Shown here: positions 5,146-5,424 of the stretch, piece after piece
How the letters are laid out: each line of letters begins with the position of its first letter
Numbering within the stretch: position 1 is the first letter of the stretch
Assembly (NCBI GenBank): GCA_016784705.1
Contig: JADHUD010000184.1
Coordinates: 1 to 5,424, forward strand
Length of the DNA: 5,424 nt
Direction of reading: 5' to 3'
DNA from: Spirochaetia bacterium
GTDB lineage: Bacteria; Spirochaetota; Spirochaetia; JABMQR01
The notes under the pieces: model-generated
Database searches by the model: none
What the model was told of the DNA's origin: nothing
Seen by the model: only the letters and a program-made list of their open reading frames with translations
Translations under genes and position numbers: made by a program

Positions 5146-5424
5146 CTACCGATCGTTGCCGCTATGTGTAAAGAGTCTGTCCAGCCGTTTCTGATCAAGA
5201 ACAACTGATAGATTTTTTTCCTGAGTTGGTATCACCAACCCGAGTTGACCATGTTTCGCTCTTCTGAGATACTTCACTTGAGTATAGAAGAGCTCTCCCT
5301 TTCCACCATTCCGGCCTTTAGAGTAGTAGAGGGCTAAATTTCCCGCATCGAGAAGAATCTCCAGAGGAATTGTTTTACCTCTCTGTGTTTTTATAAATAC
5401 ATATCAGCCAGGATAATCTCTTGC
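5146..5424 (-). pseudogene. NFACT-R (DUF814) protein C-terminus with in-frame TGA, 5' partial
   Basis: Reading leftward from the window edge, the frame gives ARDYPG, then TGA (5404-5406), then YVFIK, and stays open for 85 codons to TAG at 5146-5148. Later motifs LEILLDAGNLALYYSKGR, FYTQVKYLRRAK and GLVIPTQEKNL are classic NFACT-R. This is the C-terminal RNA-binding domain of RqcH/fibronectin-binding-like proteins, which bind tRNA at the 60S/50S subunit; RqcH adds alanine tails in ribosome rescue. The family motif is D.PGS[HY]V.I, so the stop falls on the serine, and TCA to TGA is one base change. Both sides of the stop are intact, so it is a very recent nonsense mutation or a base error rather than an old pseudogene. 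There is no Met codon downstream to restart from. Whether the full protein has the NFACT-N domain or is a standalone DUF814 protein lies outside the window. Confidence 0.72.

Noticed and set aside
5362..5406. Selenocysteine reading of the TGA in the NFACT-R gene, with an AGAGG/CCTCT hairpin downstream
   Set aside because: The stem is only 5 bp with a 10-nt loop, placed about 21 nt after the TGA, and the family has serine rather than cysteine at this site. A TCA to TGA base change is the simpler reading.

Overview
The window reads as a stretch of a spirochaete chromosome. The plus-strand order murC end, yicC, archaeal-type cytidylate kinase, small omega-like rpoZ, miaA matches, from memory, the order around murC and miaA in Borrelia and treponemes, and the protein sequences fit that group. 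I cannot name a genus. Standard code is used: murC, yicC, miaA and the MEMO gene all end in TGA.

Left half (1-2869, plus strand): the last 38 codons of murC, a 118-bp gap with a weak promoter candidate and a 10-bp-period repeat, then yicC, cmk, rpoZ and miaA. This is a housekeeping cluster touching peptidoglycan synthesis, RNA turnover, CMP phosphorylation, RNA polymerase and tRNA modification. The cmk-rpoZ gap holds a good sigma70-type promoter candidate and a hairpin that buries a decoy Shine-Dalgarno sequence. rpoZ and miaA overlap, and miaA appears to start at TTG. A branched hairpin followed by seven T's after miaA is a candidate terminator lying inside the end of the convergent gene.

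Right half (2838-5424, minus strand): reading right to left, the C-terminal part of an NFACT-R (RqcH/fibronectin-binding-like) gene interrupted by an in-frame TGA, a 114-bp gap, a divergent MEMO-family protein, and overlapping it by 8 bp a 448-residue single-pass membrane protein. I read the cytoplasmic part of that last protein as a degenerate protein kinase fold.

The most interesting points are: (i) the membrane pseudokinase translationally coupled to a MEMO protein that keeps the metal-ligand residues but has lost neighbouring active-site positions; (ii) the Lys-to-Asn change in the P-loop of the cytidylate kinase; (iii) the single stop codon in an otherwise intact NFACT-R domain. There are no tRNA or rRNA genes, CRISPR arrays or mobile elements that I can see.
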